Shown here in pieces: positions 1 to 7,212 of a stretch of DNA of 64,000 bases. The notes under the pieces were generated by a model that was not told the origin of the DNA, made no database searches, and saw nothing but the letters and a program-made list of their open reading frames with translations. Within the stretch, counting starts at the first letter, position 1, and every line of letters begins with the position of its first letter. Position numbers and translations under genes: made by a program. This DNA comes from an uncultured Ruminococcus sp. (GTDB taxonomy: Bacteria > Bacillota > Clostridia > Oscillospirales > Acutalibacteraceae): NCBI GenBank assembly GCA_902799245.1, contig CADBZY010000001.1, positions 1 to 64,000 on the forward strand. Direction: 5' to 3'.

Positions 1-28
1 GTACTAATAGGTCGAGGGCTTGTCCAAG
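1..28 (+). rRNA. 23S rRNA, 3' end (partial)
   Basis: The first bases, GTACTAATAGGTCGAGGGCT, match the near-invariant 3' end of bacterial 23S rRNA. The gene runs in from outside the window; the exact 3' end is estimated. The tRNA-tRNA-5S-tRNA order behind it is that of an rRNA operon tail. Confidence 0.85.
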
Positions 29-131
29 TCTCTTTGGAAAGCTCGTTGCATAAATCCCTTTCCTTGCCCCTTCCCCTTTGTTCGGTTTTGAGTGTACCGC
101 AAACATACGCTTGTGGTGACACAAAAGATAT

Positions 132-207
132 GCACCATTAGCTCAGTTGGTAGAGCACCTGACTCTTAATCAGGGTGTCCACGGTTCGAGCCCGTGATGG
201 TGTACCA
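132..207 (+). tRNA. tRNA-Lys(CTT)
   Basis: A full cloverleaf of 76 nt with CCA encoded. The acceptor arms GCACCAT and ATGGTGT pair, with one G-T. The anticodon loop CTCTTAA gives anticodon CTT (Lys, AAG codon). The T-loop GGTTCGAGCC is standard. It lies in the spacer between 23S and 5S. Confidence 0.97.
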
Positions 208-278
208 TTTTTTTCGCTGACGCGAAAAAACGGTGCAGTTTTGCGAGGCAAAACTGCACAGCTCATTTGAGTTGAGCC
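208..278. repeat. three stacked inverted repeats between tRNA-Lys and tRNA-Glu
   Basis: The spacer is almost all palindromes. TTTTTTCGC pairs with GCGAAAAAA (about 208-230). GTGCAGTTTTGC pairs perfectly with GCAAAACTGCAC around a GAG loop (233-259). A short GCTCA/TGAGC pair follows (261-277). They may guide processing of the rRNA-tRNA precursor or be a small mobile repeat; the sequence alone does not decide. Confidence 0.7.
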
Positions 279-280
279 AC

Positions 281-356
281 GGCCCGTTGGTCAAGCGGCC
301 TAAGACTCCGGCCTCTCACGCCGGCAACATGGGTTCGAATCCCGTACGGGTCACCA
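281..356 (+). tRNA. tRNA-Glu(CTC)
   Basis: A 76-nt cloverleaf with CCA encoded. Acceptor GGCCCGT pairs with ACGGGTC. The anticodon stem CCGGC/GCCGG closes loop CTCTCAC, giving anticodon CTC (Glu, GAG codon). Confidence 0.96.
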
Positions 357-372
357 ATTTTTCAATAAATCC

Positions 373-401
373 TTGACAAAAGGATTTATATATATTACAA
401 T
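373..401 (+). promoter_or_regulatory. promoter for 5S rRNA and tRNA-Asn
   Basis: TTGACA (373-378), a 17-nt spacer, then TACAAT (396-401), about 40 nt before 5S rRNA. This near-consensus sigma-A promoter would let 5S and tRNA-Asn be made apart from the upstream rRNA operon. Confidence 0.6.
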
Positions 402-444
402 ATTATACGAATGTTGTTGTTTCCGCAAGGAAATGTACAATATA

Positions 445-560
<116 letters not shown>

Positions 561-569
561 ATTCTATAT

Positions 570-645
570 TCCTCAATAGCTCAGTCGGTAGAGCATGCGG
601 CTGTTAACCGCAGGGTCGTTGGTTCGAGTCCAACTTGGGGAGCCA
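570..645 (+). tRNA. tRNA-Asn(GTT)
   Basis: A 76-nt cloverleaf with CCA encoded. Acceptor TCCTCAA pairs with TTGGGGA. The stem TGCGG/CCGCA closes loop CTGTTAA, anticodon GTT (Asn). It is the last RNA gene of the cluster. Confidence 0.96.
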
Positions 646-685
646 ATCAAAAAAGCGTTTGTCTGTTGGCAAACGCTTTTTTGAT
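646..685 (+). terminator. terminator of the rRNA/tRNA cluster
   Basis: A perfect 16-bp stem starts one base after tRNA-Asn. Its arms are an A-rich run ending GCGTTTG and the complement CAAACGC followed by six T. This is a strong intrinsic terminator. Confidence 0.85.
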
Positions 686-711
686 ATTTCTCTGTATACA
701 GGAGTATTCTT

Positions 712-1341
712 ATGTTTTTTGAAAACGTTTACTTCATCACTGGCAATGCCTACGCCGGAAAATCTACAATGGTGAAATTACTGGCTGAAAAGCTCAATGG
801 AATTCTCTGCGAGGAAAACTACCATGACATTCTGCTGCCCGATTTGGACAAGAAAGCATTTCCCTGTCTGACTTACACCCGTGATCTGGTTAACTGGCGC
901 GACTTCATCCGTAGAACGCCGGAGGAGTACCAGATATGGATTGATGGGGTATCAAAAGAATGCGAAATTCTGGAGCTGAGAATTCTGGAAGAGTTGGTGA
1001 AACAGGGGAAACCAGTATTTGTTGACACCAATATTTCCCTTGAAACGCTCAGAAAAATTGCCCAACCGAACCATGTGCTTGTGATGCTTGCTGACCCGAA
1101 TATCTCCGTCAGCCGGTTTTTTGACCGTCCTGACAGGGAAAAGCAGTTTTTATATCAGCTCATTATGGAAGAGCCTGACCCGGAGGCGGCAATGGAAAAT
1201 TATCGTCAGGGACTGATGAGAATCAATTCTCAGGAGAAGTACGATTATTTTCTGCATTCCGGATTTCAGGTAATACTGCGTGATGAAAACAGAAGCGTTG
1301 CACAGACGCTTGACTTAGTTGAAAAAGTATTCGGTTTGTGA
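712..1341 (+). CDS. P-loop NTPase/kinase-like protein
   Basis: A 209-aa soluble protein with a clear N-terminal Walker A motif, GNAYAGKST (residues 11-19), as in shikimate-kinase-like and AAA_33 small P-loop kinases. A VDTN segment near residue 105 may be the Walker B or acceptor region, and RFFDRPDREKQ near 135-145 resembles a positively charged lid. The substrate cannot be named. An AGGAG about 8 nt upstream supports the ATG. The stop is 11 nt before the start of the AAC(6')-like acetyltransferase, so the two are probably co-transcribed. A shared job such as detoxification by modification is only an inference. Both sit directly behind the rRNA/tRNA terminator. Confidence 0.75.
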   Translation: MFFENVYFITGNAYAGKSTMVKLLAEKLNGILCEENYHDILLPDLDKKAFPCLTYTRDLVNWRDFIRRTPEEYQIWIDGVSKECEILELRILEELVKQGKPVFVDTNISLETLRKIAQPNHVLVMLADPNISVSRFFDRPDREKQFLYQLIMEEPDPEAAMENYRQGLMRINSQEKYDYFLHSGFQVILRDENRSVAQTLDLVEKVFGL

Positions 1342-1352
1342 GGTGTGAGATA

Positions 1353-1790
1353 ATGATAAAACAGGCGGATTATGCTGCCGTCGGTGTTCTTGCGGAATTG
1401 GCCATGCAATTGTGGGATGGTCATTCACGGTCGGAATTGGAGCAGGAATATGAGCATCTGATAACAAATTCCGACGCAGCTTGCTTCATAAAATACGTCG
1501 ACGTTAAACCCGTTGGTTTTGCCCAATGTCAGCTAAGACATGATTATGTGGAAGGTACAAGTACCTCTCCTGTCGGTTATTTGGAAGGGATATTTGTAGC
1601 AGAAGGATACCGGCATAAGGGGTACGCCAGAGAACTGCTTGCAGCTTGCGAAAAATGGGCTATGAATAAAAAATGCTCGGAATTTGCGAGTGATTGTGAA
1701 ATTGACAATGAGACAAGTCTGGCATTCCATATTGCTGCGGGATTTGAAGTGGCAAATCGAATTGTCTGTTTTAATAAAATTCTAAATTAA
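1353..1790 (+). CDS. aminoglycoside 6'-N-acetyltransferase-like GNAT protein
   Basis: A 145-aa single-domain GNAT. The segment VGFAQCQLRHDYVEGT, then SPVGYLEGIFV, the acetyl-CoA loop RHKGYA, and the C-terminal EFASDCEIDN and CFNKIL blocks match the AAC(6')-I family, which acetylates the 6'-amino group of aminoglycosides with acetyl-CoA. The length also fits. An upstream GTG at 1338 is in frame, but the ATG at 1353 has AGGTG seven bases before it and gives the usual family N-terminus. The assignment to the family is good; real resistance activity is untested and the protein could act on another amine. Confidence 0.82.
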   Translation: MIKQADYAAVGVLAELAMQLWDGHSRSELEQEYEHLITNSDAACFIKYVDVKPVGFAQCQLRHDYVEGTSTSPVGYLEGIFVAEGYRHKGYARELLAACEKWAMNKKCSEFASDCEIDNETSLAFHIAAGFEVANRIVCFNKILN

Positions 1791-1814
1791 TTTTAAAAAA
1801 TATATTTATAAATA

Positions 1815-1843
1815 TTGACAATTAAGTTACTATGATGTAAAAT
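1815..1843 (+). promoter_or_regulatory. promoter of the 1951 lipoprotein gene
   Basis: TTGACA (1815-1820), a 17-nt spacer, TAAAAT (1838-1843). It leaves a leader of about 100 nt before the lipoprotein start. The surrounding 1791-1950 is AT-rich and holds nothing else that I recognise. Confidence 0.6.
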
Positions 1844-1950
1844 ATAACTGTAAATGGAAGAAAAAGCGTAATAGATGGTATTGTTATGAGAATTTGACGG
1901 TTTTCTTTACGGAGACCGTTGGATGAATAATTTTAAAAGGGGTTTTTCCA

Positions 1951-2592
1951 ATGAAAAGATTAGTTTCACTCTTGCTTGCTGCTCTGATGGCAGCGCTCGT
2001 GCTTTCTTCCTGTGCTGTAAAGAAGAATTCAGCCGGAAACAGCACATCTTCCGGTGCGGCAGACACTGACACCGCTGAGAGCGCGGAAAACAAAGAGCAA
2101 TCAAAGCGTGATCTGCTGTTTACATGGCAGATAAAGATCGACGGCGTTGACTATACCTTGCCCTTTGACTATTCTGAGATTCATGCAAACGGTTATTCTT
2201 TTGATGAAACAAGGGATATTGAACTGGGTAGCAGGACCTATGCGCTTTTCTCTCCTCAGCTTCACAAGGATGACATTAATCTCAACGTTCAGTTCTGGAA
2301 TCCTAAGAGTGAAAAGGTCGCATCTCTTGCAGACAGTAAGATTGGTAATATTAAAGTGAATGTTCACACTGCTGTCGATGTTATTCTTCCCGGCGGATTG
2401 AAGTACGACGTACTTACTCTTACTCTTGATACTCTCAGAGAAAAATACGGCGAGCCTGACAATATTAATGATTCAGATGACTTTACCATTATCACCTATA
2501 GCCAGTCAACTTATAGCACCTATAAGTTTACTATTTATAAGAGTGAAGAAAAGAAGGATTATGGTTCTCTCGATATAACCAATTTTGTCTGA
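1951..2592 (+). CDS. putative lipoprotein of unknown function
   Basis: 213 aa. The N-terminus has two basic residues, a hydrophobic run and the lipobox LSSC with Cys21, so it should be lipid-anchored on the outer face of the membrane. A Ser/Thr/Ala-rich linker follows (about 22-55), then a globular domain with repeated Tyr and Asp residues that I do not recognise. The start has an AAAAGGGG SD. It has its own promoter and a downstream terminator, so it is monocistronic. Another short lipoprotein of similar build lies at 51816, but I see no clear sequence similarity between them. Confidence 0.75.
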   Translation: MKRLVSLLLAALMAALVLSSCAVKKNSAGNSTSSGAADTDTAESAENKEQSKRDLLFTWQIKIDGVDYTLPFDYSEIHANGYSFDETRDIELGSRTYALFSPQLHKDDINLNVQFWNPKSEKVASLADSKIGNIKVNVHTAVDVILPGGLKYDVLTLTLDTLREKYGEPDNINDSDDFTIITYSQSTYSTYKFTIYKSEEKKDYGSLDITNFV

Positions 2593-2650
2593 TTTTTGTT
2601 GGCTATGCGTTAGTTTTTTATTGTCTGTTATTTTGGCATTGATTATTCAG

Positions 2651-2685
2651 AATAACCTGGGCATTTTGATGCTCAGGTTATTTTT
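2651..2685 (+). terminator. intrinsic terminator after the lipoprotein gene
   Basis: AATAACCTG pairs with CAGGTTATT with inner GGCA/TGCT pairing, followed by TTTTT. It lies about 60 nt past the lipoprotein stop. Confidence 0.7.
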
Positions 2686-2886
2686 GAAAATAGTACAATT
2701 AGATTACATTTCCAGGTCATAGATGCTTCAGGAAGCACTGTCTGGACTTTTTATGATGTCAGCAAGTCCTATATCTGCGATTATAACAATCTTTTAAAGG
2801 GTGAGAAATGTGTCCGAGGAGATAACAGAAAGCCGGAGAACCCTGCTTATGCGGAGGCTAAAGGAAAATGGGGCTTCGGGATTTAG
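2656..2886 (+). pseudogene. possible remnant of a coding sequence, no start codon
   Basis: A frame open from the TAA at 2653 to the TAG at 2884 reads like real protein in its middle (VIDASGSTVWTFYDVSK, about 2716-2766) but has no ATG, GTG or TTG and overlaps the terminator and the RadC start. It may be the tail of a decayed gene. Chance cannot be excluded. Confidence 0.25.
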
Positions 2887-3508
2887 CAGACAAGAGCTGG
2901 TAGAGCTGCTGCTTATGTACTCAGTCCGTAGAAAGGACACAGATGCGTCCACGGAAAAGCTGTTTGAATACTTCGGTTCTATGAGTGAGGTGTTGGAAGC
3001 CCCTATAATGGAGTTGTCTTACATAGAGGGCGTCAGCAAGAACAGTGCCGTTTTGCTCTCGATGATTCCGCAGATTACCAGAAGGCTTCAGATAGATCAT
3101 GACGTGAGAAAGAAGCCCTGCGGCATGGAGGAAATCAGAAATTTCGTTCCGAAGTGCTTTATAGGAAAGACGGTAGAGCATTTCCTTTTAATCTGCCTTG
3201 ACAAACGACAAAAAGTGATTCGGTATGATTATATTTCCAAAGGCACGGTGAATCAGTCTACTGTCGATCTGCGAAAGATTGTGCATCTATTGCTTGCCAC
3301 CAATTCCTCTTATGCTGTTGTCGCCCACAATCATCCCAGGGGAAGCATTTATCCGTCCAGAGACGACATGAAGACTACGCAGGCCATTGTCAACGCGCTC
3401 AACTCTATTGATGTAAAGCTGCTGGATCATATTATTGTCAATTCAAGCGAATCATATTCTTTTGCAAACGCTCCATCTGACATAAGAAGCTGTATGATGC
3501 CTTTTTGA
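2810..3508 (+). CDS. radC: RadC family JAB/JAMM-domain protein
   Basis: About 232 aa. An N-terminal helix-hairpin-helix-like region (residues 1-100, with ELVELLLMYSV and YIEGVSKNSA) precedes the RadC/JAB domain, whose metal-binding signature HNHPRG followed by SRDD is intact. The segment usually written HPRE, which supplies a conserved Glu in many RadC proteins, reads DLRK here, so activity is not certain. RadC proteins were once linked to DNA repair; their role remains unclear. A GTG at 2801 is in frame but too close to its SD; GTG 2810, with AAGGGTGAG upstream, fits better. A ComEA-like gene follows 18 nt later. A second, degenerate paralogue is at 49643. Confidence 0.88.
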   Translation: MSEEITESRRTLLMRRLKENGASGFSRQELVELLLMYSVRRKDTDASTEKLFEYFGSMSEVLEAPIMELSYIEGVSKNSAVLLSMIPQITRRLQIDHDVRKKPCGMEEIRNFVPKCFIGKTVEHFLLICLDKRQKVIRYDYISKGTVNQSTVDLRKIVHLLLATNSSYAVVAHNHPRGSIYPSRDDMKTTQAIVNALNSIDVKLLDHIIVNSSESYSFANAPSDIRSCMMPF

Positions 3509-3526
3509 CGGTGGAGGATGGATATT

Positions 3527-3913
3527 ATGAATAAGGAGAAGCTCTGCCTGATGATCACCGGGGCAATTTGTCTTTTCGGCTGTGCGTTTCTGTCGATATT
3601 TAACCTGATCGAGGCCAATTACAGTGAAGCCGAGATTATTCCCAAAAGAGATTACAGCGAAGGCATTGCCATTGTGAGTTCCGCGGAAGGTTCCGACGTG
3701 CTTTCTGGGAGTGATACCATCAATATCAATACCGCGTCTGCCGCACAGCTCGCCGACTTCCTGCCCGGAATCGGTGAGAAAAAGGCAAATGGCATTGTCG
3801 AGTACCGTGAAAAAGCGGGAGGATTTGTTTCTGTTGATGAGCTTATCCGTGTGGATGGCATAGGTGAAAAGACATTGGAAAACATCAGACCCTATTGCAG
3901 AATCAGTGATTGA
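3527..3913 (+). CDS. ComEA-like membrane-anchored helix-hairpin-helix protein
   Basis: About 128 aa. One N-terminal membrane segment (about 8-27) is followed by a short linker and a C-terminal HhH domain: ININTASAAQLADFLPGIG and the second hairpin RVDGIGEKTLENI. This is the layout of ComEA, the DNA receptor of competence uptake, which binds double-stranded DNA outside the membrane. No comEC or comEB lies nearby, so a role in uptake is an inference. The ATG at 3518 is flush against GGTGGAGG; the ATG at 3527 has correct spacing and is preferred. Confidence 0.82.
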   Translation: MNKEKLCLMITGAICLFGCAFLSIFNLIEANYSEAEIIPKRDYSEGIAIVSSAEGSDVLSGSDTININTASAAQLADFLPGIGEKKANGIVEYREKAGGFVSVDELIRVDGIGEKTLENIRPYCRISD

Positions 3914-3932
3914 AAGAAATGAGGTTATACAC

Positions 3933-4196
3933 ATGAGTGAAGAAAAAACTGAACTGACCACAGAAGAAATCTGCGAGGAATCCGAATCTTTCGACGGTAC
4001 AGTGCAGGAAAAGGATACAGAGTTTGAAACACCTTCGGATGCACAGGCGGAATTTTCGGAGAATTACCGCAAGCTGCCTGTCTGGAAACAGGTGGTATTG
4101 CTTGTGCTTTTCTTAGGAGGAATGACGGCGGTCATCATGCTGATCAATTTTGTTGTAGAATTCGGCGCCGAGCTGATAAAAGCACTGTTAAAATAG
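3933..4196 (+). CDS. small single-pass membrane protein
   Basis: About 87 aa. An acidic, Glu-rich N-terminal half (1-45) is followed by one membrane segment (about 53-78, VVLLVLFLGGMTAVIMLI) and a short C-terminus. No family recognised. The ATG at 3933 has ATGAGG upstream and lies 19 nt after the ComEA-like stop, so it is the third gene of a radC-comEA operon. An upstream in-frame ATG at 3864 would overlap the comEA end and is less likely. Confidence 0.65.
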   Translation: MSEEKTELTTEEICEESESFDGTVQEKDTEFETPSDAQAEFSENYRKLPVWKQVVLLVLFLGGMTAVIMLINFVVEFGAELIKALLK

Positions 4197-4205
4197 TTTT
4201 ACATT

Positions 4206-4251
4206 GAAAAACCGTCAGCATTGTCCTTTACGCAATCCCGACGGTTTTTTA
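4206..4251. terminator. bidirectional terminator
   Basis: AAAAACCGTC pairs with GACGGTTTTT, with T-rich flanks on both sides. It separates the plus-strand radC operon from the converging PBP gene. Confidence 0.8.
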
Positions 4252-4254
4252 TTA

Positions 4255-5850
4255 TCATAGCAGAAGGCTCATGCGCTCTGCAATCTCCTTGAATACAGGC
4301 CCTGCGGAACCGCCGCCGGAAGTTCCGTTTTCAGCGAGTACCACACAAACATACCGCGGTGATTCATAAGGAAAGAATCCGGCGTACCATGCCTGATTGA
4401 TTCTTCTGCCGTTTTTGATGATGCCGGTTTCTGCCGTGCCGGTTTTTGCGGCGGAGGTGATTTTGTCTGAGGCGCCTGCCTTCGCGGTGCCTTCCAGTAC
4501 GGCGGTTCGCATACATGACGATAATATATGAGCTGTTGCTTTGCTCATGGCTCGGTGCTTTTCAGGTGAGAAGGGCTGGGAAATGATATTCTTTTTTTCG
4601 TCCGTCAACCCTATGACCGCGTAAGGCTCGATGTATTCACCACCCCTTGCTATGGCGGCCATCATGCCGGCGACCTGAATCGGCGTGACGGTCAGTTTGC
4701 CCTGTCCGAAGGAAAGGTTGGCAAGCTCCGCGGGATTTTTCAAAACCGCTGCTGACGGCAGTGTTCCCTTTGAAGAACTGTAGTGTGTGCCTAATCGCGT
4801 CGCTTGGCCAAAGCCCAACTTTTCAGCCATTTCAAGAATCGCGCTGCCGCCTGTTTCACGGGACATATTGATGAAAAAGGTGTTGCAGGAATGTGAAATA
4901 GCTTTCTCTAAATTTTCCGTACCGTGGGAAGTGTGTCGGATACAGCCCATGGTCGTGTCGCCTATGGTGACGGTGCCGGTACATTCATATTCGCTTTCCG
5001 GGTCGAATCCGTTTTCAAGAGCGGCTGCCGCCACTACCGGCTTGAATACAGAGCCCGCGTTGTAGGTGGCAACTGCGCGGTTAATGAGCGGTGAACGGGA
5101 ATCGTTCAGTACCGAAGCGACATCGTTTCTGTTGTAGGAGGGAAGACTTGCCATTGCGGCTATTTCGCCCGAGTCAATTTCAATGACGATGACTGCGCCG
5201 CATTCGAGATATTTTTTTGCGGAAGTCTCGGCGATATTCTGAATGTTGCTGTCAATGGTAAGCATCACGCCGCGGTTGGAAACGGGTGTGGTGTCATCTA
5301 TTTCTCTGTCAGCGCCGTCAAGACTCCTTCCGGACGCGCTTACCCTGCATGTCACCGACAATTCGCCCGCAGCATCGCTCAGCCATTCGTCGTAAGCCCT
5401 TTCGATTCCGCTTTCTCCGCCGTTTTTTCCGCAAAGGCCCACTAAATGCACGGCCAGTGAGTGATAAGAGTATCTTTTTGGCACGCGGTAGACCGTTACG
5501 CCTTCCCCTTCGCAGCTTCCGTCCTCCACTTCTGTGACAAAGGGATATTTCCCTTTAAGCTGTTGCGTAATGGAATTGTATTTTTCGATCGGTAGCTTTC
5601 CCATCAGTTCCGCTGCCGTTTTTGACGAAGGAATAATCAACGCTTTCAGAGAGGACGCCTCTCCCGCAAGCGCCACACCGTTGCGGTCATAAATCTTGCC
5701 GCGTGTCGTTGCGAGCGTCAGCTTGTAGGTGCTGTGATTTTCGGCGGCGGCAATATAGTCCTCATGCGTGTCTATTACGATGATCCTGCCGATCAGCGCG
5801 GCACATACCGCTAACATAAAGCAGAATATCCATGTGATTCGTTTTTCCAA
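4255..5850 (-). CDS. penicillin-binding protein, FtsI/PBP2-like transpeptidase
   Basis: About 531 aa. An N-terminal signal-anchor (ITWIFCFMLAVCAALIG) leads to a dimerisation region with RGKIYDRNG, then a transpeptidase domain. All three active-site motifs are present: SVFK (catalytic Ser), SCN in the SxN position, and KTGT. It crosslinks peptidoglycan outside the membrane. An ATG at 5877 is in frame, but GGAAGGGG stands 8 nt before a TTG at 5850, which starts LEKRITW; the TTG is preferred. That SD lies in the 3' arm of a perfect 14-bp hairpin (5859-5896), so translation may be controlled. The upstream gene encodes a C39-like protein on the same strand. It lacks a PASTA domain, so it is not a typical SpoVD. 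Confidence 0.9.
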   Translation of the reverse strand: MEKRITWIFCFMLAVCAALIGRIIVIDTHEDYIAAAENHSTYKLTLATTRGKIYDRNGVALAGEASSLKALIIPSSKTAAELMGKLPIEKYNSITQQLKGKYPFVTEVEDGSCEGEGVTVYRVPKRYSYHSLAVHLVGLCGKNGGESGIERAYDEWLSDAAGELSVTCRVSASGRSLDGADREIDDTTPVSNRGVMLTIDSNIQNIAETSAKKYLECGAVIVIEIDSGEIAAMASLPSYNRNDVASVLNDSRSPLINRAVATYNAGSVFKPVVAAAALENGFDPESEYECTGTVTIGDTTMGCIRHTSHGTENLEKAISHSCNTFFINMSRETGGSAILEMAEKLGFGQATRLGTHYSSSKGTLPSAAVLKNPAELANLSFGQGKLTVTPIQVAGMMAAIARGGEYIEPYAVIGLTDEKKNIISQPFSPEKHRAMSKATAHILSSCMRTAVLEGTAKAGASDKITSAAKTGTAETGIIKNGRRINQAWYAGFFPYESPRYVCVVLAENGTSGGGSAGPVFKEIAERMSLLL

Positions 5851-5858
5851 AAATAATA

Positions 5859-5896
5859 CCCCTTCCAACAATCTCATTGATTATTGTTGGAAGGGG
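5859..5896 (-). promoter_or_regulatory. hairpin masking the PBP ribosome-binding site
   Basis: CCCCTTCCAACAAT (5859-5872) and ATTGTTGGAAGGGG (5883-5896) form a perfect 14-bp stem with a 10-nt loop. In the transcript the 3' arm holds the GGAAGGGG SD of the PBP TTG start and is followed by TATTATTTTT. It can act as a translation lock, as an attenuator, or as the terminator of the upstream gene. Confidence 0.7.
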
Positions 5897-5919
5897 AAAG
5901 CAATATTATTCGGGAAAAA

Positions 5920-6735
5920 TCATTGTGAGGCAGATGCACTGGATGCGTCTTCTGTGCGAACCACAGGCGAATACTTCCATACCCGCTTGAGTCCGTTGTT
6001 TTTCAGATCTGTAAATGAATACCCTTTTTTAGAACGGTTTTTACTGGACGGATCTTTTATGACAAAATTGCCGTCATCGTCTATTTTGGTTATGACAACA
6101 AACTGGGAAAGCTCCTGACTTTTGAGCATACAGATAACGGAACATCCATTTTCCATAACAGCTTCTCTCATGCGCTGATTGTTGCGCGGAACTTCTACCG
6201 TGTTCATGCCGAGATTGCGTGCGCCGATGGAAAGCAGCTTTTCCGGATCCGTTTCGTAAATCTGCCCCTTTGCAATATCCGCTATTTTAACCGGCGTCAA
6301 ATTGATGTTGTGCAGCACATAGATCGACACCATCGAAAGGCAGGTCGGAGCGCTTCCCGTCAGACCGAATACGTTTCCGTTGTAGGTCATATATCCCCAG
6401 CGCATGTCCCACTGCATCAGATGAGGCGGTTCAGAACAATCTTTGTATTCACTGAAATCCAGCTTTTCCGGCTTGAAATTCGTGATCTTTTTGGGATAGT
6501 TTGTCACGAATTGCTTGGTTTCATTGTTCTGCACCAGCATTTCCCTTATCTCCATAGGATAATCATCGAGCGTAAAGCCGTTGTTGCTCGCGAATTCAGT
6601 GATAATCTTTTCGGCGGAATTGTTTTGTCCCAGTCCGCTGGAATATTTAAGTACCGCGTCGACAAAGAGCAATGCGGCCACCATCGCAAGCACTCGCCAG
6701 AATGTAATATTGAAATTTTTCTTTTTTGCGCTCAA
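5920..6735 (-). CDS. membrane-anchored C39-like peptidase domain, catalytic residues lost
   Basis: 271 aa from a TTG start with AAGGAGAG upstream. One N-terminal membrane segment (about 12-30), then a C39_2-like papain-fold domain beginning at QWDMRWGY (108-115). In the family the nucleophile sits in a GCGPT-type loop and the general base in a GHF-type strand. Here these positions read TGSAPT (Ser128) and SQFVVI (Gln211), while the IKDP Asp228 remains. So the Cys-His pair is gone and the protein is probably a non-catalytic binder of peptides or peptidoglycan stems. Cys132 lies four residues on and is not the usual nucleophile. It is transcribed ahead of the PBP gene, from which it is separated by the SD-masking hairpin. 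Confidence 0.7.
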   Translation of the reverse strand: MSAKKKNFNITFWRVLAMVAALLFVDAVLKYSSGLGQNNSAEKIITEFASNNGFTLDDYPMEIREMLVQNNETKQFVTNYPKKITNFKPEKLDFSEYKDCSEPPHLMQWDMRWGYMTYNGNVFGLTGSAPTCLSMVSIYVLHNINLTPVKIADIAKGQIYETDPEKLLSIGARNLGMNTVEVPRNNQRMREAVMENGCSVICMLKSQELSQFVVITKIDDDGNFVIKDPSSKNRSKKGYSFTDLKNNGLKRVWKYSPVVRTEDASSASASQ

Positions 6736-6781
6736 TTTATTCTCTCCTTAGTAAAATAATAAAACGATTAAATCTTATTTT

Positions 6782-6810
6782 ATCATAAGCATTAGAAAAA
6801 TGCACTGCAA
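6782..6810 (-). promoter_or_regulatory. promoter of the C39-like gene
   Basis: On the minus strand: TTGCAG (6810-6805), a 17-nt spacer, TATGAT (6787-6782), about 45 nt before the TTG start. Confidence 0.5.
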
Positions 6811-6930
6811 TATATGTTAATAAAATTAAAATTATATTATTTGCCGCTTGTTTCCGGTGAGTGAGTAATGATTTTGTCGGTGTGTACATATAATGAACTG
6901 ATTGAATTGAAAAACTCGGAGGATAAATAT

Positions 6931-7212
6931 ATGGCTGACGAAAAAAAGATTACACATATGCCGCATAACGTGACAATGAACGATTGCAGAAATCTCACGC
7001 TGACCGGAGTGGAGGAGGTGATCGGCTGTGATGAAGAATTGCTGACGTTAAAATCATCCATGGGCGAGATGACGGTAGGCGGGCGAGGAATGCATATCGG
7101 CAGCTTTAACAGAGGCTCCGGCGAACTGAAGATTGACGGCCTAATACGGGAGATCATTTATGCCGATCCCGAGCCGGACACAAAGGGATTTTTCAAGAGG
7201 CTGTTTAAGTGA
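6931..7212 (+). CDS. yabP: sporulation protein YabP
   Basis: About 93 aa. The core HNVTMNDCRNLTLTGVEEV, the segment MTVGGRGMHIG and the ending KIDGLIREIIYAD are those of YabP, a small sporulation protein needed in the mother cell for spore coat or cortex formation. The ATG at 6931 has CGGAGGA upstream; an in-frame ATG at 6868 lies within the likely promoter area. It overlaps yabQ by 4 nt. A CATATAAT at about 6884 resembles a sporulation-type -10, but no convincing -35 was found. Confidence 0.92.
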   Translation: MADEKKITHMPHNVTMNDCRNLTLTGVEEVIGCDEELLTLKSSMGEMTVGGRGMHIGSFNRGSGELKIDGLIREIIYADPEPDTKGFFKRLFK

